This document shows positions 52,421 to 61,541 of a stretch of DNA of 64,000 nucleotides, in pieces. The notes under the pieces were generated by a model. It was not told the DNA's origin and searched no databases. It saw only the letters and a program-made list of their open reading frames with translations. Each line of letters opens with the position of its first letter. The stretch's first letter is position 1. Source of the stretch: an uncultured Alphaproteobacteria bacterium (lineage in GTDB: Bacteria > Pseudomonadota > Alphaproteobacteria > Rs-D84); assembly GCA_944392535.1 (NCBI GenBank), contig CALXWY010000002.1, positions 62,001-126,000 of the forward strand, in the 5' to 3' direction. Both the position numbers and the translations under genes were made by a program.

Positions 52421-52608
52421 TAACGTGAACGTTTGTGATATAATATATCAATAATTAAATCCGCCAATCCGAAACGATTTAATAATTTCCGTTCGCGTTC
52501 TTCGGCGGCGCGCAGTTTATCTGCGTCACGTTGGCGTAATTCTTTATCAATATTACGATTTACAATACGCTGGTCGGAACCACACAGGACGATTGGATTT
52601 TTATTCAT
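52420..52608 (-). CDS. Small hypothetical protein
   Basis: A 62-residue soluble protein, charged and helical ('IDKELRQRDADKLRAAEERE'), no family recognised. The start at 52608 has AGGGG upstream. Downstream of the VirB11-like gene on the same strand, about 47 nt away. Confidence 0.5.
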   Translation of the reverse strand: MNKNPIVLCGSDQRIVNRNIDKELRQRDADKLRAAEERERKLLNRFGLADLIIDILYHKRSR

Positions 52609-52655
52609 ATTCAGTACCCCTTTTGATATATAAATGATGAACATAACATGTGGTA

Positions 52656-53615
52656 CTATACCACTTCTGTAACCGCGCGCAAGGCCCCATCGCGCGACAA
52701 TTGCACAACGCGAATTTTTTTCTTCATTTCCGCAATCAGGTCGGTACGGTCATAGGCCGGCTGGGTATGCAAAATTCTGTCTGCAAATGCCGCATATGCG
52801 GCATCAGCACTTTCCGCATGAATCGTTGTATAAAAATGGTCGTGCCCTGTCCCCAGCATTTCCCACAAAACCGCCGCATTATCCGTAGATATTTCGCCAC
52901 CAATAATTACGTCTGGGGTCATACGGACAACCAAATCCAGCAAGCGCGCATAATTAAAATCATTTGTTTGTTCTGTGCGCGACAAAACAAAGTGCACACG
53001 ATTTGCCTGGGGTACGCGAATTTCACGCGCGTCTTCAACCGTAATCACACGTGCGTTTTTATCAATCAGTGTCAACATATGATTCAAAAAAGTTGTTTTC
53101 CCAGTTGCGGTCGCACCACTGATTAAAATCGGACTGCCATCATTAATGGCCGACATTAAACGATCGTACGGATCATCTGGACGGGTTGTTTGGCGTGGAT
53201 TCACACGCATTAATTTTTGCCCCCGCTTTAAGTGATACTGTTCAAACGATGTATCTGGTGCACTGGTACCCCGAATATTCAACGCAACGCCCCCCGTAAT
53301 ATCACGATCGTCATACTGTACATTTGGGCCGGCAATTGCCGTAAAGCGATGATTACCCGGCAATGTTGCATACACAACCGGCATGCCATGTATTGGATCA
53401 AACGGACGTTCGTATATATTTGCGACCGTATGAATTAAATCAATCAAGTACTGTTTTGTCAGAACATCCGCATTATACGCGACCCACGGCACACGTGCCC
53501 CGTGCAGGCGCAGCCAAACTTCGCCCGCGTGATTTATGGCGATTTCTTCAACAAATGACGGGGTATAAAATTCCGCCAATGGCCGCAGCAAAGAATCCAG
53601 TACAACATTTGACAT
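52656..53615 (-). CDS. VirB11/CpaF-family secretion ATPase
   Basis: A 319-residue hexameric-type traffic ATPase. N-terminal domain 'FVEEIAINHAGEVWLRLHGAR', Walker A 'GATATGKTTFLN' near residue 183, 'RVITVEDAREIRVPQANRVHF' (in parts), 'PDVIIGGEI' Walker B region and 'TTIHAESADAAY' His box. It powers type II/IV secretion or pilus assembly. No other secretion gene is adjacent. The start at 53615 is chosen because similarity begins there. Confidence 0.85.
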   Translation of the reverse strand: MSNVVLDSLLRPLAEFYTPSFVEEIAINHAGEVWLRLHGARVPWVAYNADVLTKQYLIDLIHTVANIYERPFDPIHGMPVVYATLPGNHRFTAIAGPNVQYDDRDITGGVALNIRGTSAPDTSFEQYHLKRGQKLMRVNPRQTTRPDDPYDRLMSAINDGSPILISGATATGKTTFLNHMLTLIDKNARVITVEDAREIRVPQANRVHFVLSRTEQTNDFNYARLLDLVVRMTPDVIIGGEISTDNAAVLWEMLGTGHDHFYTTIHAESADAAYAAFADRILHTQPAYDRTDLIAEMKKKIRVVQLSRDGALRAVTEVV

Positions 53616-53694
53616 CAGATTAATTTTATCACAAATCGTGACTTGAATCAAAACGCTTTATTTGATAAAATCAAAAAAAAGAGAGATACAAGCC

Positions 53695-54258
53695 ATGAAA
53701 AAATCTTTGCTGATGATGCTTTGTTCTGTATTTGTTCTGGGCGCGTGCGCCACGGATACAGATACACCGTACAATACAACTGATTTTGCCCAGGGCGGAA
53801 CCGATGCCCCGCTGTACAACGAACGGACCAGTGGATTTATGCAGGCGGACAATCAATATTCAAACATTGATTCATATAAACCCAAAACAGATTCAGAAAA
53901 GGAAGCCAGTGATAACCGCTGGAACACGGCGCGCATGGAAACCAGATGGCAAGAATATCGTGGCGCAATGGTTCGGGTCCAGATATTATTGGGTAATACA
54001 GATTTACGTGAAATGCGCCTGCGTTTGATGCAAAATGCAAATGGAATGGATATTGACGGCGATTCGCGCACCATTTTGGCCAAGGTTGCAGATTATGAAA
54101 TGAAACGCGTTTGTGGCCGCAACGCGGACAGCATTGTAATTGTATACGATCGCCCATCGTTTGATGTAATGCGTCCAACACCGTATTTTGATTATCGCAT
54201 AGAAGCCGAAGGCGCAACAATGCGTGAATATGGATTCCGGTGCGTATACAGTAATTAA
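53695..54258 (+). CDS. Lipoprotein of unknown function
   Basis: A 187-residue lipoprotein. Lipobox 'VLGAC', lipidated Cys at residue 18. The mature part ends in a compact domain 'MVRVQILLGNTDLREMRLRL' ... 'VIVYDRPSFDVMRPTPYFDY' (Asp-, Arg-rich) with two Cys. No family known. Start at 53695 directly begins the signal peptide. Confidence 0.7.
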   Translation: MKKSLLMMLCSVFVLGACATDTDTPYNTTDFAQGGTDAPLYNERTSGFMQADNQYSNIDSYKPKTDSEKEASDNRWNTARMETRWQEYRGAMVRVQILLGNTDLREMRLRLMQNANGMDIDGDSRTILAKVADYEMKRVCGRNADSIVIVYDRPSFDVMRPTPYFDYRIEAEGATMREYGFRCVYSN

Positions 54259-54291
54259 CAAAAAAACTTAAAAAAAACAATGGGGGACAAG

Positions 54292-54621
54292 ATGAAAAAA
54301 TTAATGTCTGTATTTGCGTTGTGTGGCGCAATGTTTTTAACCGCATGTGACAGCAATGCTGGGGCGCAAAATGGTGATACGGTTATAATTGATTTTGCCG
54401 GGTACAAGGATGGCGTTGCGTTTGATGGTGGCACGGCAACAAATTATCCACTGGTGTTGGGCAGTGGCCAATTCGTCCCAGGATTTGAAGAACAACTGGT
54501 TGGAATGGAAAAAGGCGAAACACGTGACATCAATATCACGTTCCCGGAAAATTATTATCCGGAATTGGCCGGTGCCAATGTTGTATTTACGGTAACCGTG
54601 AATGACATTGTAAAACAATAA
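54292..54621 (+). CDS. Lipoprotein with a trigger-factor-type PPIase domain
   Basis: A 109-residue lipoprotein (lipobox 'LTAC', Cys at 19). The whole mature region matches the FKBP-like domain of trigger factor: 'GDTVIIDFAGYKDGVAFDGG', 'LGSGQFVPGFEEQLVGMEKG' and 'VTFTVTVNDI'-type end ('VFTVTVNDI'). The ribosome-binding and arm domains of trigger factor are absent. It is probably a periplasmic peptidyl-prolyl isomerase that assists envelope protein folding. The start at 54292 sits 4 nt after GGGGGAC. Confidence 0.82.
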   Translation: MKKLMSVFALCGAMFLTACDSNAGAQNGDTVIIDFAGYKDGVAFDGGTATNYPLVLGSGQFVPGFEEQLVGMEKGETRDINITFPENYYPELAGANVVFTVTVNDIVKQ

Positions 54622-54636
54622 ATTGTATTGAAAAAT

Positions 54637-54678
54637 AAAAAACAGGTCGGTTGTAAAAAATAACCGACCTGTTTTTTA
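54637..54678. terminator. Terminator
   Basis: AAAACAGGTCGGTT-N10-AACCGACCTGTTTTTT, a long perfect stem after the PPIase gene. Confidence 0.9.
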
Positions 54679-54681
54679 TTG

Positions 54682-54710
54682 TTGACATGAATTATCCAAA
54701 CAGGCACAAT
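54682..54710 (+). promoter_or_regulatory. Promoter of Cys-rich gene 5
   Basis: TTGACA (54682-54687), 17-nt spacer, CACAAT (54705-54710), 28 nt before the start codon. Unlike members 1, 3 and 4 there is no hairpin leader. Confidence 0.6.
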
Positions 54711-54738
54711 AAAAACAATCACTAAGTGGGGGATAAAA

Positions 54739-55344
54739 ATGCTTAAATTATTAACAGCATCCGTGTTTTTGTTTTTATTCACAACAAACGGTTTTGCCGC
54801 AGTGGCAACTGTTTCTGGCAATTGTACCAAGCAAAGCTGCTTTATGGGTGAGCCGCTTGATAATAGTTTACAGTCTAATACATATGGGTGCAGGACATCT
54901 GGTGATATCTGTTATTACGGTGGCACCGCCTCAGGCGGAACAGCATCAACATCGTACAGAGCAACATATTGCACATCATGTAACGATGGATATGAATTAA
55001 AAACGTATACAAGCGTATCACAATCTGCCCGTGGATGCACCGTTACATATGACCTGTGTGTTCCGAAATGTCCATCCGAATGCCCAAACTCCACTTCTTA
55101 CAGTGATGCCGGCAACGGCAAACAGGTAATATGTTCCAAGACCGTTGTTCCATATCAATGCTCGTATCGGTGTGCCAACAATTATTATGGTAACGGCGTA
55201 ACATGTTCCCCGTGTCCAGGTTTGGGGAAAAGCGTGGCTGGGAACAATCGCGTCATAACCCGTTGTTATGTTGAATCAGGATACACGGGCAGCAACACCG
55301 CCGGTCAATATGAATACACCGGACGCTGTTACTATAGCGCATAA
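54739..55344 (+). CDS. Secreted Cys-rich protein (family member 5)
   Basis: A 201-residue exported protein. Signal peptide ends 'TTNGFAA'. The mature region holds about 20 Cys, with 'YCTSCNDGYELKTYTSVSQS' and 'CSYRCANNYYGNGVTCSPCPG' groups like the 'GxWGxPxxxCxxC' blocks of the other members, and the C-terminal block 'ITRCYVESGYTGSNTAGQYE' ending 'CYYSA'. Function unknown. Confidence 0.8.
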   Translation: MLKLLTASVFLFLFTTNGFAAVATVSGNCTKQSCFMGEPLDNSLQSNTYGCRTSGDICYYGGTASGGTASTSYRATYCTSCNDGYELKTYTSVSQSARGCTVTYDLCVPKCPSECPNSTSYSDAGNGKQVICSKTVVPYQCSYRCANNYYGNGVTCSPCPGLGKSVAGNNRVITRCYVESGYTGSNTAGQYEYTGRCYYSA

Positions 55345-55345
55345 A

Positions 55346-55370
55346 AAAATCCGCATTTGCGGATTTTTTT
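55346..55370. terminator. Bidirectional terminator
   Basis: AAAAAATCCGCA-TT-TGCGGATTTTTTT, serving Cys-rich gene 5 and the convergent lpxI. Confidence 0.85.
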
Positions 55371-56193
55371 ATTCATCAATTGCAAGAATAAATATTTTTA
55401 ATTCATTCGCGCGCCGTATCACGGCATCGCGATTCACCACAAAGCATGTTTTGGTATTTACAACAATTCCACGCAACTTGGCCGCGGCAACCGCATTAAC
55501 CGTATCAATACCAATTGCCGGTATATCAATTCGTAAATCTTGGCCTGGTTTGGTCATTTTGGCAAAAACACCGCTGGACTTTTTACGATTGCGACGCATG
55601 TCAACCACACGTTCCAGCATTTTGGCCGTGCCTTCGGCGGCCTCAACCGCGATAACCTGGTTATCAACAACAACCGATGCGCCAATGTCCGCCGCACCAA
55701 TTGTATGCGATACATCAATCGCACGTTTTATATCCGCCATGTCGCGCGATGACGGACGAGTCCGTGTTTGAACACCCGATGTTTGAAACGTTAATTCTGG
55801 TGCCACATCTTGGGCCGCAACAATGTTAAATCCGCGCCGTTCCAGCGCATTGTTCAATGCAACCGCCATAGAATCATACCCCCGTTGATTTTTTAATATA
55901 CTTAATAATAATCCCAACGACCATAAATCTGGGCGAATGTCAGATAAATTCGGATGCCCCAGTGCACCAACAAATGTGACATTGCGAATACCACGCCGAC
56001 GCGCCGCACGTACCGCCGGCCACACCCCACCCAATCGCACCACAATGTCAGGCGACAACCGGGCGTCATAAAAATTCTTTAACCCAACAACAAATACGTC
56101 CCATCCATTGCGACGCAACGCATCACGCGCCAATAATGGCAAATCCAGCGCGCCGGCAACCAATGCAATCTTTTTATCTGTATTTTTCTTCAT
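55369..56193 (-). CDS. lpxI: UDP-2,3-diacylglucosamine pyrophosphatase LpxI
   Basis: A 274-residue enzyme of the DUF1009/LpxI family, the alphaproteobacterial substitute for LpxH in lipid A synthesis. 'IALVAGALDLPLLARDALRR', 'VTFVGALGHPNLSDIRPDL', 'GASVVVDNQVIAVEAAEGT' and 'KPGQDLRIDIPAIGIDTV' are typical. It implies this cell makes lipid A. The start at 56193 begins the family region; the upstream 12 residues are not conserved. Confidence 0.92.
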   Translation of the reverse strand: MKKNTDKKIALVAGALDLPLLARDALRRNGWDVFVVGLKNFYDARLSPDIVVRLGGVWPAVRAARRRGIRNVTFVGALGHPNLSDIRPDLWSLGLLLSILKNQRGYDSMAVALNNALERRGFNIVAAQDVAPELTFQTSGVQTRTRPSSRDMADIKRAIDVSHTIGAADIGASVVVDNQVIAVEAAEGTAKMLERVVDMRRNRKKSSGVFAKMTKPGQDLRIDIPAIGIDTVNAVAAAKLRGIVVNTKTCFVVNRDAVIRRANELKIFILAIDE

Positions 56194-56281
56194 CACGTAA
56201 ATGGTACGCGTAAATGATGCTGGAATCAAGTTTCATTTTATGATAAAATTTTATTAATAGTGATATATAGCGAGCAAAAAC

Positions 56282-57052
56282 ATGAAAAAAATTGGATATC
56301 TGGGGATTTTTGCAGTGGTACTGGCGTCGCCAGCAATGGCGTCGTATGATGCAGATGCGTTCCGCGACGAAATTACCGAAGGATTGGACTTGGTCGGTGC
56401 GCGCGCAAATGCCGATGTTTTGCCAGATGCCGCCCCTGGGGAATTGGGGCTGGATGTGTACCAGACGGCCGATGCCGTCCAAGACGAAGATATACAATTA
56501 TTTATCCCAACATCACTGTATATGCGTGCCGGTGGCGGTATAAATTTGGGATTTGCCACGGACCAGGCACACATCGCCGACCAGGGATATACCAGTTGGA
56601 AGAGTTGGACAACACAAATCGGAATCGGTTGGAATCTGTCGTCATATGTGCGCACAGAAATTGATTTCCAAGAATCTACGTTCACATTTGATGGACTGGA
56701 CGACACGATGCAGGCGTCATATCAAACAATGGGTGGAATGCTGTATTTTGACTTTGCACGGCGTTATGTCCAAACAGGTGATATTACATATCGGCGCGCG
56801 TTTGTCCCGTTCATGGGGCTGGGGGTGGCGGCCGGATTTTATCAATTTGATGGCACTGGGGGTGCAAACGGTTTTGTTATTGCCGCACCACGGGCCGTGT
56901 TGGGATTCAATGTAATGCTGAACGATTTAATCGGAATTGATATCATGTACCAATATCAAATGATGATTGGCAATGGTTTTGGATGGGATGTTCGCGCGGG
57001 TGGCGTTGATAATATCAGCAATGTTATTGCGTCTTTCCGTGTGAATTTCTGA
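56282..57052 (+). CDS. Outer-membrane beta-barrel protein
   Basis: A 256-residue exported barrel. Signal peptide ends 'ASPAMA'. A helical, acidic N-terminal linker of about 60 residues precedes the barrel strands ('LYMRAGGGINLGFAT', 'IGIGWNLSSYVRTEIDFQES') and the terminal 'VIASFRVNF'. Paired with the next gene, 22 nt downstream; both end in RVNF and look like paralogs. Confidence 0.78.
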   Translation: MKKIGYLGIFAVVLASPAMASYDADAFRDEITEGLDLVGARANADVLPDAAPGELGLDVYQTADAVQDEDIQLFIPTSLYMRAGGGINLGFATDQAHIADQGYTSWKSWTTQIGIGWNLSSYVRTEIDFQESTFTFDGLDDTMQASYQTMGGMLYFDFARRYVQTGDITYRRAFVPFMGLGVAAGFYQFDGTGGANGFVIAAPRAVLGFNVMLNDLIGIDIMYQYQMMIGNGFGWDVRAGGVDNISNVIASFRVNF

Positions 57053-57074
57053 TAAAAAAGGGTAAGGGTTAACA

Positions 57075-57722
57075 ATGAAAGCAAAATTTTTGTTTTTTAT
57101 ATTATCACTGGCGCCGATGACGGCAATGGCGACAATCCCTTATCGTGTGGAACAGGTTAATATGCCGCCACCAGAAGTGCCAACCGGATATGACAGCGAA
57201 GCGTTCGCACGCGTGCGCCGTTTCTATGCCGGGGCATCGTACAACTTTTCAATATGGAATAATGGTAATGACGGCACACTTAGTGTGCATGGTCAAAACA
57301 CGTCGTCATTTGATGCCACAATCGGCGTACGACCATATGATATTTTTCGTATAGAGGCAAACTATATCTATGCCAACGGAAAATGGGGCGATTTTTCAAT
57401 GACCGGCAGCACCGTCATGCTGAACGCGTTATTTGATGCCAGAATTGATAATATTTATCGCCTGTTTTATCATCAACGCATGGTGCCGTATGTCGGAATC
57501 GGGGTCGGCGCATCATGGAATGCCGCCGATGGTACAGAAATAGCGGACAAGGTATCCCCGGTGGCGGCCGCAATGGCGGGACTGGGGGTTGAACTGGGCG
57601 AACGATTTACAATTGATTTTGGATACAGATATCTGTATATATTTTCACCAAAATTCAGTGTGATATCTGGATTCGCACCAGCGGCGCATCAATTCCGGGC
57701 GGGAATACGTGTGAATTTCTGA
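57075..57722 (+). CDS. Outer-membrane beta-barrel protein (paralog)
   Basis: A 215-residue barrel, signal peptide ending 'TAMA'. Strands 'FYAGASYNFSIWN', 'ASFDATIGVRPYDIF'-type segment, 'PYVGIGVGASWNAADG' and the terminal 'FRAGIRVNF'. Eight-stranded OmpA/OmpW-like. Co-transcribed with 56282-57052 and followed 8 nt later by the methyltransferase gene. Confidence 0.78.
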   Translation: MKAKFLFFILSLAPMTAMATIPYRVEQVNMPPPEVPTGYDSEAFARVRRFYAGASYNFSIWNNGNDGTLSVHGQNTSSFDATIGVRPYDIFRIEANYIYANGKWGDFSMTGSTVMLNALFDARIDNIYRLFYHQRMVPYVGIGVGASWNAADGTEIADKVSPVAAAMAGLGVELGERFTIDFGYRYLYIFSPKFSVISGFAPAAHQFRAGIRVNF

Positions 57723-57730
57723 ACAATAAT

Positions 57731-58654
57731 ATGAATAAATGTCCGTTCTTTGGTATATGCGGTGGGTGCAAGTATAATTTTATGGCACCAGATTATCATG
57801 CGCAAAAACTGGATGAAATTCGCAATATTCCCATTACGGGGGACCCAATATGGATTCCGGCATATTCGCGGCGACGGGCCGAATTTGCATTCGCAGATGG
57901 TAAATTTGGATTCTTGATGCATCGGTCAAAAACAATCGTGCCGATTACGCAATGCCCATTATTGGCCCCAGAAATAAATGAAATATTGCCCAGACTGGCG
58001 GATTTGCCGTGGGGCGGCAATGGGACGTGTTTGGTTACATCATGCGATAATGGAATTGATGTTTATGTTGTATCACCTGTACCATATTTCAGCACCATAT
58101 TCAAAAAATCAGCCGAAAGTATCGGCGCAATTCGCATAATGTGGAACGACAAAGTTGTCGCACAATCTGGGGACCCAATCGTCAGTTTTGATAATCATCG
58201 TGTTGAATATACATCCGGCGCATTCTTGCAACCAACCCGACAAAGCGAAAAAATCTTGCGCGATATGGTAATAAGCGCGGTTGGTGATTTACGACCCGTC
58301 GCAGATTTGTTTTGCGGTTTGGGGAATTTTACATTCGCGTTAAATGCCGCCGGCTTTGATATTAATGGTATTGGGATAAAACGCGACTTGTTCGCGAATC
58401 CGTTAAATGTTAAATCACTGAATCAATTTGCATGTGTTGTTATGGACCCGCCACGGGCCGGCGCAATGGCCCAATGCGGTCAAATCGCAAAATCAAATGT
58501 AAAAAAAATTATATACATTTCTTGCAATCCACAAACATGGATGCGTGATGCAAAAATTTTAACCAATGGCGGATATACAAATACAGAAAATATTCCCATT
58601 GACCAATTTGTCGGCAGTTCGCATTGGGAACTGTTTTCCATATTTGAAAAATAA
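57731..58654 (+). CDS. RNA (uracil-5-)methyltransferase, RumA/TrmA family
   Basis: A 307-residue SAM-dependent RNA methyltransferase. Fe-S cluster cysteines near the N terminus (CPFFGICGGC) and a later CP; SAM fold 'VADLFCGLGNFTFALN'; 'VVMDPPRAGAMAQC' and catalytic 'YISCNPQTWMRDA'. There is no TRAM domain and the protein is short, most like RlmC-type 23S rRNA methyltransferases. The exact target base is uncertain. Confidence 0.85.
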   Translation: MNKCPFFGICGGCKYNFMAPDYHAQKLDEIRNIPITGDPIWIPAYSRRRAEFAFADGKFGFLMHRSKTIVPITQCPLLAPEINEILPRLADLPWGGNGTCLVTSCDNGIDVYVVSPVPYFSTIFKKSAESIGAIRIMWNDKVVAQSGDPIVSFDNHRVEYTSGAFLQPTRQSEKILRDMVISAVGDLRPVADLFCGLGNFTFALNAAGFDINGIGIKRDLFANPLNVKSLNQFACVVMDPPRAGAMAQCGQIAKSNVKKIIYISCNPQTWMRDAKILTNGGYTNTENIPIDQFVGSSHWELFSIFEK

Positions 58655-58659
58655 CGTTA

Positions 58660-60867
58660 TTATGAAAAATTCTGGGGATTAACATCAATTTTAACCCGAA
58701 CATTTGCCGGTATACGTGCGCGCCCAATCCAACGCGCAACAATCGGTTGCAACATCGCACGCGCACCACCAGTCACCAAAAATCGCATGCGATACCAATT
58801 GCGAATCTGATAAATCTGGGCAACAATGGGCCCCATTATTCTTACCCCATCTGCGACCGGGGCCGACGCCGCCAACGATGCACAAAAGTTTTGTAATACG
58901 CTTTCTTTCTGGGATTCAACAATTACCGCAATTAATTGGCCATACGGTGGCATCTTTGCCGCACGACGCGCATCCATATCAGCCGCCATGAATGCATCGC
59001 GATTACCGTTGCATATTGCCGCCAGCACTGGATGCGTCGGCTGATACGTTTGCATCAGTACGCGTCCCGGGGAATCACCACGCCCCGCCCGACCAGCCAC
59101 CTGGAACAATTGCTGGAACGTATGTTCGGCGGCACGAAAATCAGTACCAAATAATCCCATGTCTGCATCAACCACACCAACCAATGTCAGATTGGGAAAA
59201 TGATGTCCCTTGGCCAGAATTTGCGTACCAATGACAATATCTATGTCCCCTGATTCCATTTTATGCACAATGCGTTCCAGTGCCTGGCGCGACACGATTG
59301 TATCACTGGACACCAACGCAGTGCGTGCCGACGGAAAACGCGCGGCAACTTCTTCTTGAATCTTTTCCAGTCCGGCCCCACGTAACGATACCGCGTCACC
59401 ACAGCATGGACATCGTGATGGCATCGGCATCATACGACCGCACATGTGGCACATCAATTTATCCGTCCGCTTATGATATGTCATACCAATACTGCAATCA
59501 GGACACTGGGCAACCCAACCGCATTTCTTGCACTGTACAATTGGGGCAAATCCACGCCGATTGATAAATAACATCACTTGATGTCCGGCGCCCAGCGTCC
59601 GGGTTATTGCATCACACAGAACCGGTGATAAATATCCTGTGCGTGGTGCATCAGAATCATCATCGCCCATCATCGTATACGGCATTGGGCGATGTTCACG
59701 TAAATCAATTGTTTCAATTGTTGGCAATGATGCCCCGCCAAATCGCGATGTTAATTTCAGACGCCGATACTTGCCATCGGCAACATTTTGCAATGTTTCA
59801 GCAGATGGGGTCGCACTGGCCAACACAATCGGAAAGCCAGAAATCTTTGCACGCAGCACCGCCATGTCACGCGCATGATAATTCCCCATGTCTTCTTGTT
59901 TGTACGATGTATCATGTTCTTCGTCCACGACAACCAACCCCAGGTTCTGCCACGGTAAAAACAGCGCACTGCGTGTGCCAACAACCATGCGTATTTCACC
60001 GCGCAGCACCCCACGCCATATTTCCCGTCGTCGTGCCGCGGTTAAATTACTGTGCCATACCACCGGTGGCGCACCAAAACGCGCCGCATATCGTGACATA
60101 AATTGCGCCGTCAGTGCAATTTCAGGCATCATCAATAATACCGAACGTCCCATACTGTATGCACGCCATGCCGCATCAAAATATACCTGGGTCTTGCCAC
60201 TGCCGGTTATGCCATCCAGTAAAAATGCCGAATATCCACCGCGTTCAATTGCCGCACCAATTTCGTTCGCCGCCAACGCCTGTTCAGAATTCAAACGAAC
60301 ATTACCAACGTCATTGTATTGGTAATGTGTAAAGTCTGATTCTTGGGCACGGACGTCACACGGAACCAGAATTCCACGCTGGATCATTGTGCGCACAACC
60401 GCACCACTGACATGCGCGATATTTTGAATATCTGATACAGACATCGCGTCATTTTCGTTTGATGCAAATGCATCGGCCACAGATTGACGCGCGTCCGTCA
60501 TACGAACACCAGTATCAGAAATGTATTTATATAATTGTTCTGTCTTGGGTGGCAAAAACGCATCAGGAACATTCACAATCAATCGTAACACAGCGCCAGG
60601 GGTCATCAATGTCCATTCAGACATTTTTTTTATCCACTGTAAATCATGCACAGATAAATGATATGGAAAAACATCCGTTGTGTTTTTTATCTTGTCATGG
60701 TCCAGGCCACTGTCACCAATACCGTATACGACCCCAATGTATGGCCGCGACATCACCGTTACACGAACGAATGTACCCAATTCTGCCGGCGCAGCCAGGC
60801 GATAATCATATCCTGAATTCACCACATTTGGTATCAAAACTTTAACAATATCGCCCGCGTTAAACAT
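58660..60867 (-). CDS. priA: Primosomal replication helicase PriA
   Basis: A 735-residue helicase that reloads DnaB at stalled forks. N-terminal 3'-DNA-binding domain, Walker A 'GITGSGKTQVYF', 'VVVDEEHDTSYKQ', a zinc-binding module with CKKCGWVAQCPDCS and CHMCGRMMPMPSRCPCC cysteines, and 'QVAGRAGRGDSPG'. Length normal. Converges with the methyltransferase gene 5 bp away with no terminator. Confidence 0.97.
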   Translation of the reverse strand: MFNAGDIVKVLIPNVVNSGYDYRLAAPAELGTFVRVTVMSRPYIGVVYGIGDSGLDHDKIKNTTDVFPYHLSVHDLQWIKKMSEWTLMTPGAVLRLIVNVPDAFLPPKTEQLYKYISDTGVRMTDARQSVADAFASNENDAMSVSDIQNIAHVSGAVVRTMIQRGILVPCDVRAQESDFTHYQYNDVGNVRLNSEQALAANEIGAAIERGGYSAFLLDGITGSGKTQVYFDAAWRAYSMGRSVLLMMPEIALTAQFMSRYAARFGAPPVVWHSNLTAARRREIWRGVLRGEIRMVVGTRSALFLPWQNLGLVVVDEEHDTSYKQEDMGNYHARDMAVLRAKISGFPIVLASATPSAETLQNVADGKYRRLKLTSRFGGASLPTIETIDLREHRPMPYTMMGDDDSDAPRTGYLSPVLCDAITRTLGAGHQVMLFINRRGFAPIVQCKKCGWVAQCPDCSIGMTYHKRTDKLMCHMCGRMMPMPSRCPCCGDAVSLRGAGLEKIQEEVAARFPSARTALVSSDTIVSRQALERIVHKMESGDIDIVIGTQILAKGHHFPNLTLVGVVDADMGLFGTDFRAAEHTFQQLFQVAGRAGRGDSPGRVLMQTYQPTHPVLAAICNGNRDAFMAADMDARRAAKMPPYGQLIAVIVESQKESVLQNFCASLAASAPVADGVRIMGPIVAQIYQIRNWYRMRFLVTGGARAMLQPIVARWIGRARIPANVRVKIDVNPQNFS

Positions 60868-60931
60868 ACATACAAGTTAAACTGTTTCGTCACATTTTTC
60901 AACCGCATTCGCAAAAGATTATTTTTATAAT

Positions 60932-60960
60932 TTGACAAAACATCTGTTTGTATATTATAC
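60932..60960 (+). promoter_or_regulatory. Promoter
   Basis: TTGACA (60932-60937), 17-nt spacer, TTATAC (60955-60960), 41 nt before the start codon of the next gene. Confidence 0.55.
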
Positions 60961-61001
60961 TGCCAGAGTGTTATTTTTAATCAAACCTGGGAATAAATGA
61001 A

Positions 61002-61541
61002 ATGAATAAAGACCAAGCCGAAATCACAGGAAAGCAACTGTTCAGGTATTATGTTGTGTACATAACTGAAAAAGTTCTGGAAAACGATCAAACACCATAT
61101 TCTAATCCAAACATCATGCGCAGTTCGTGGCGCAACATCATCCCGTACAGCGAACAAATGGAAAAATTTGTTATTTTTGAAACACGTAATTTTATTCATA
61201 TCTTTCCAAAATCAAAAAGTTTGCGATTCTTGAAACATCTGATTGACGGAATGGCCGACTATTTATCTGCATATGCACAACAAAATCCGGCATTCCCAAC
61301 ACGGCGCGTTGCAAAAAAACGTATTGTCCAGATGTTATTTGATGAAAACCCGTATATTAAATATCTGCAACAATGTCGCGATGATGAATTGCAAATGCGC
61401 GAAGAAAAAAATCAATTGCCGGAAACCCATCGCCCAGCACATAAAAAAAGACAACGAATTAATGTGTCGTCGGGGGAATTTGCGTCATTAAAAAATGCAA
61501 ATATGCAAATCATAAACAGTGCACGCGCAAAGCATCGCTAG
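61002..61541 (+). CDS. Hypothetical cytoplasmic protein
   Basis: A 179-residue basic protein that I do not recognise. The first 120 residues look folded and helical ('LFRYYVVYITEKVLENDQTP', 'LRFLKHLIDGMADYLSAYAQ'); the last 50 are low-complexity basic ('HRPAHKKRQRINVSS'). It has its own promoter and overlaps miaA by 4 bp on the opposite strand. Confidence 0.6.
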   Translation: MNKDQAEITGKQLFRYYVVYITEKVLENDQTPYSNPNIMRSSWRNIIPYSEQMEKFVIFETRNFIHIFPKSKSLRFLKHLIDGMADYLSAYAQQNPAFPTRRVAKKRIVQMLFDENPYIKYLQQCRDDELQMREEKNQLPETHRPAHKKRQRINVSSGEFASLKNANMQIINSARAKHR

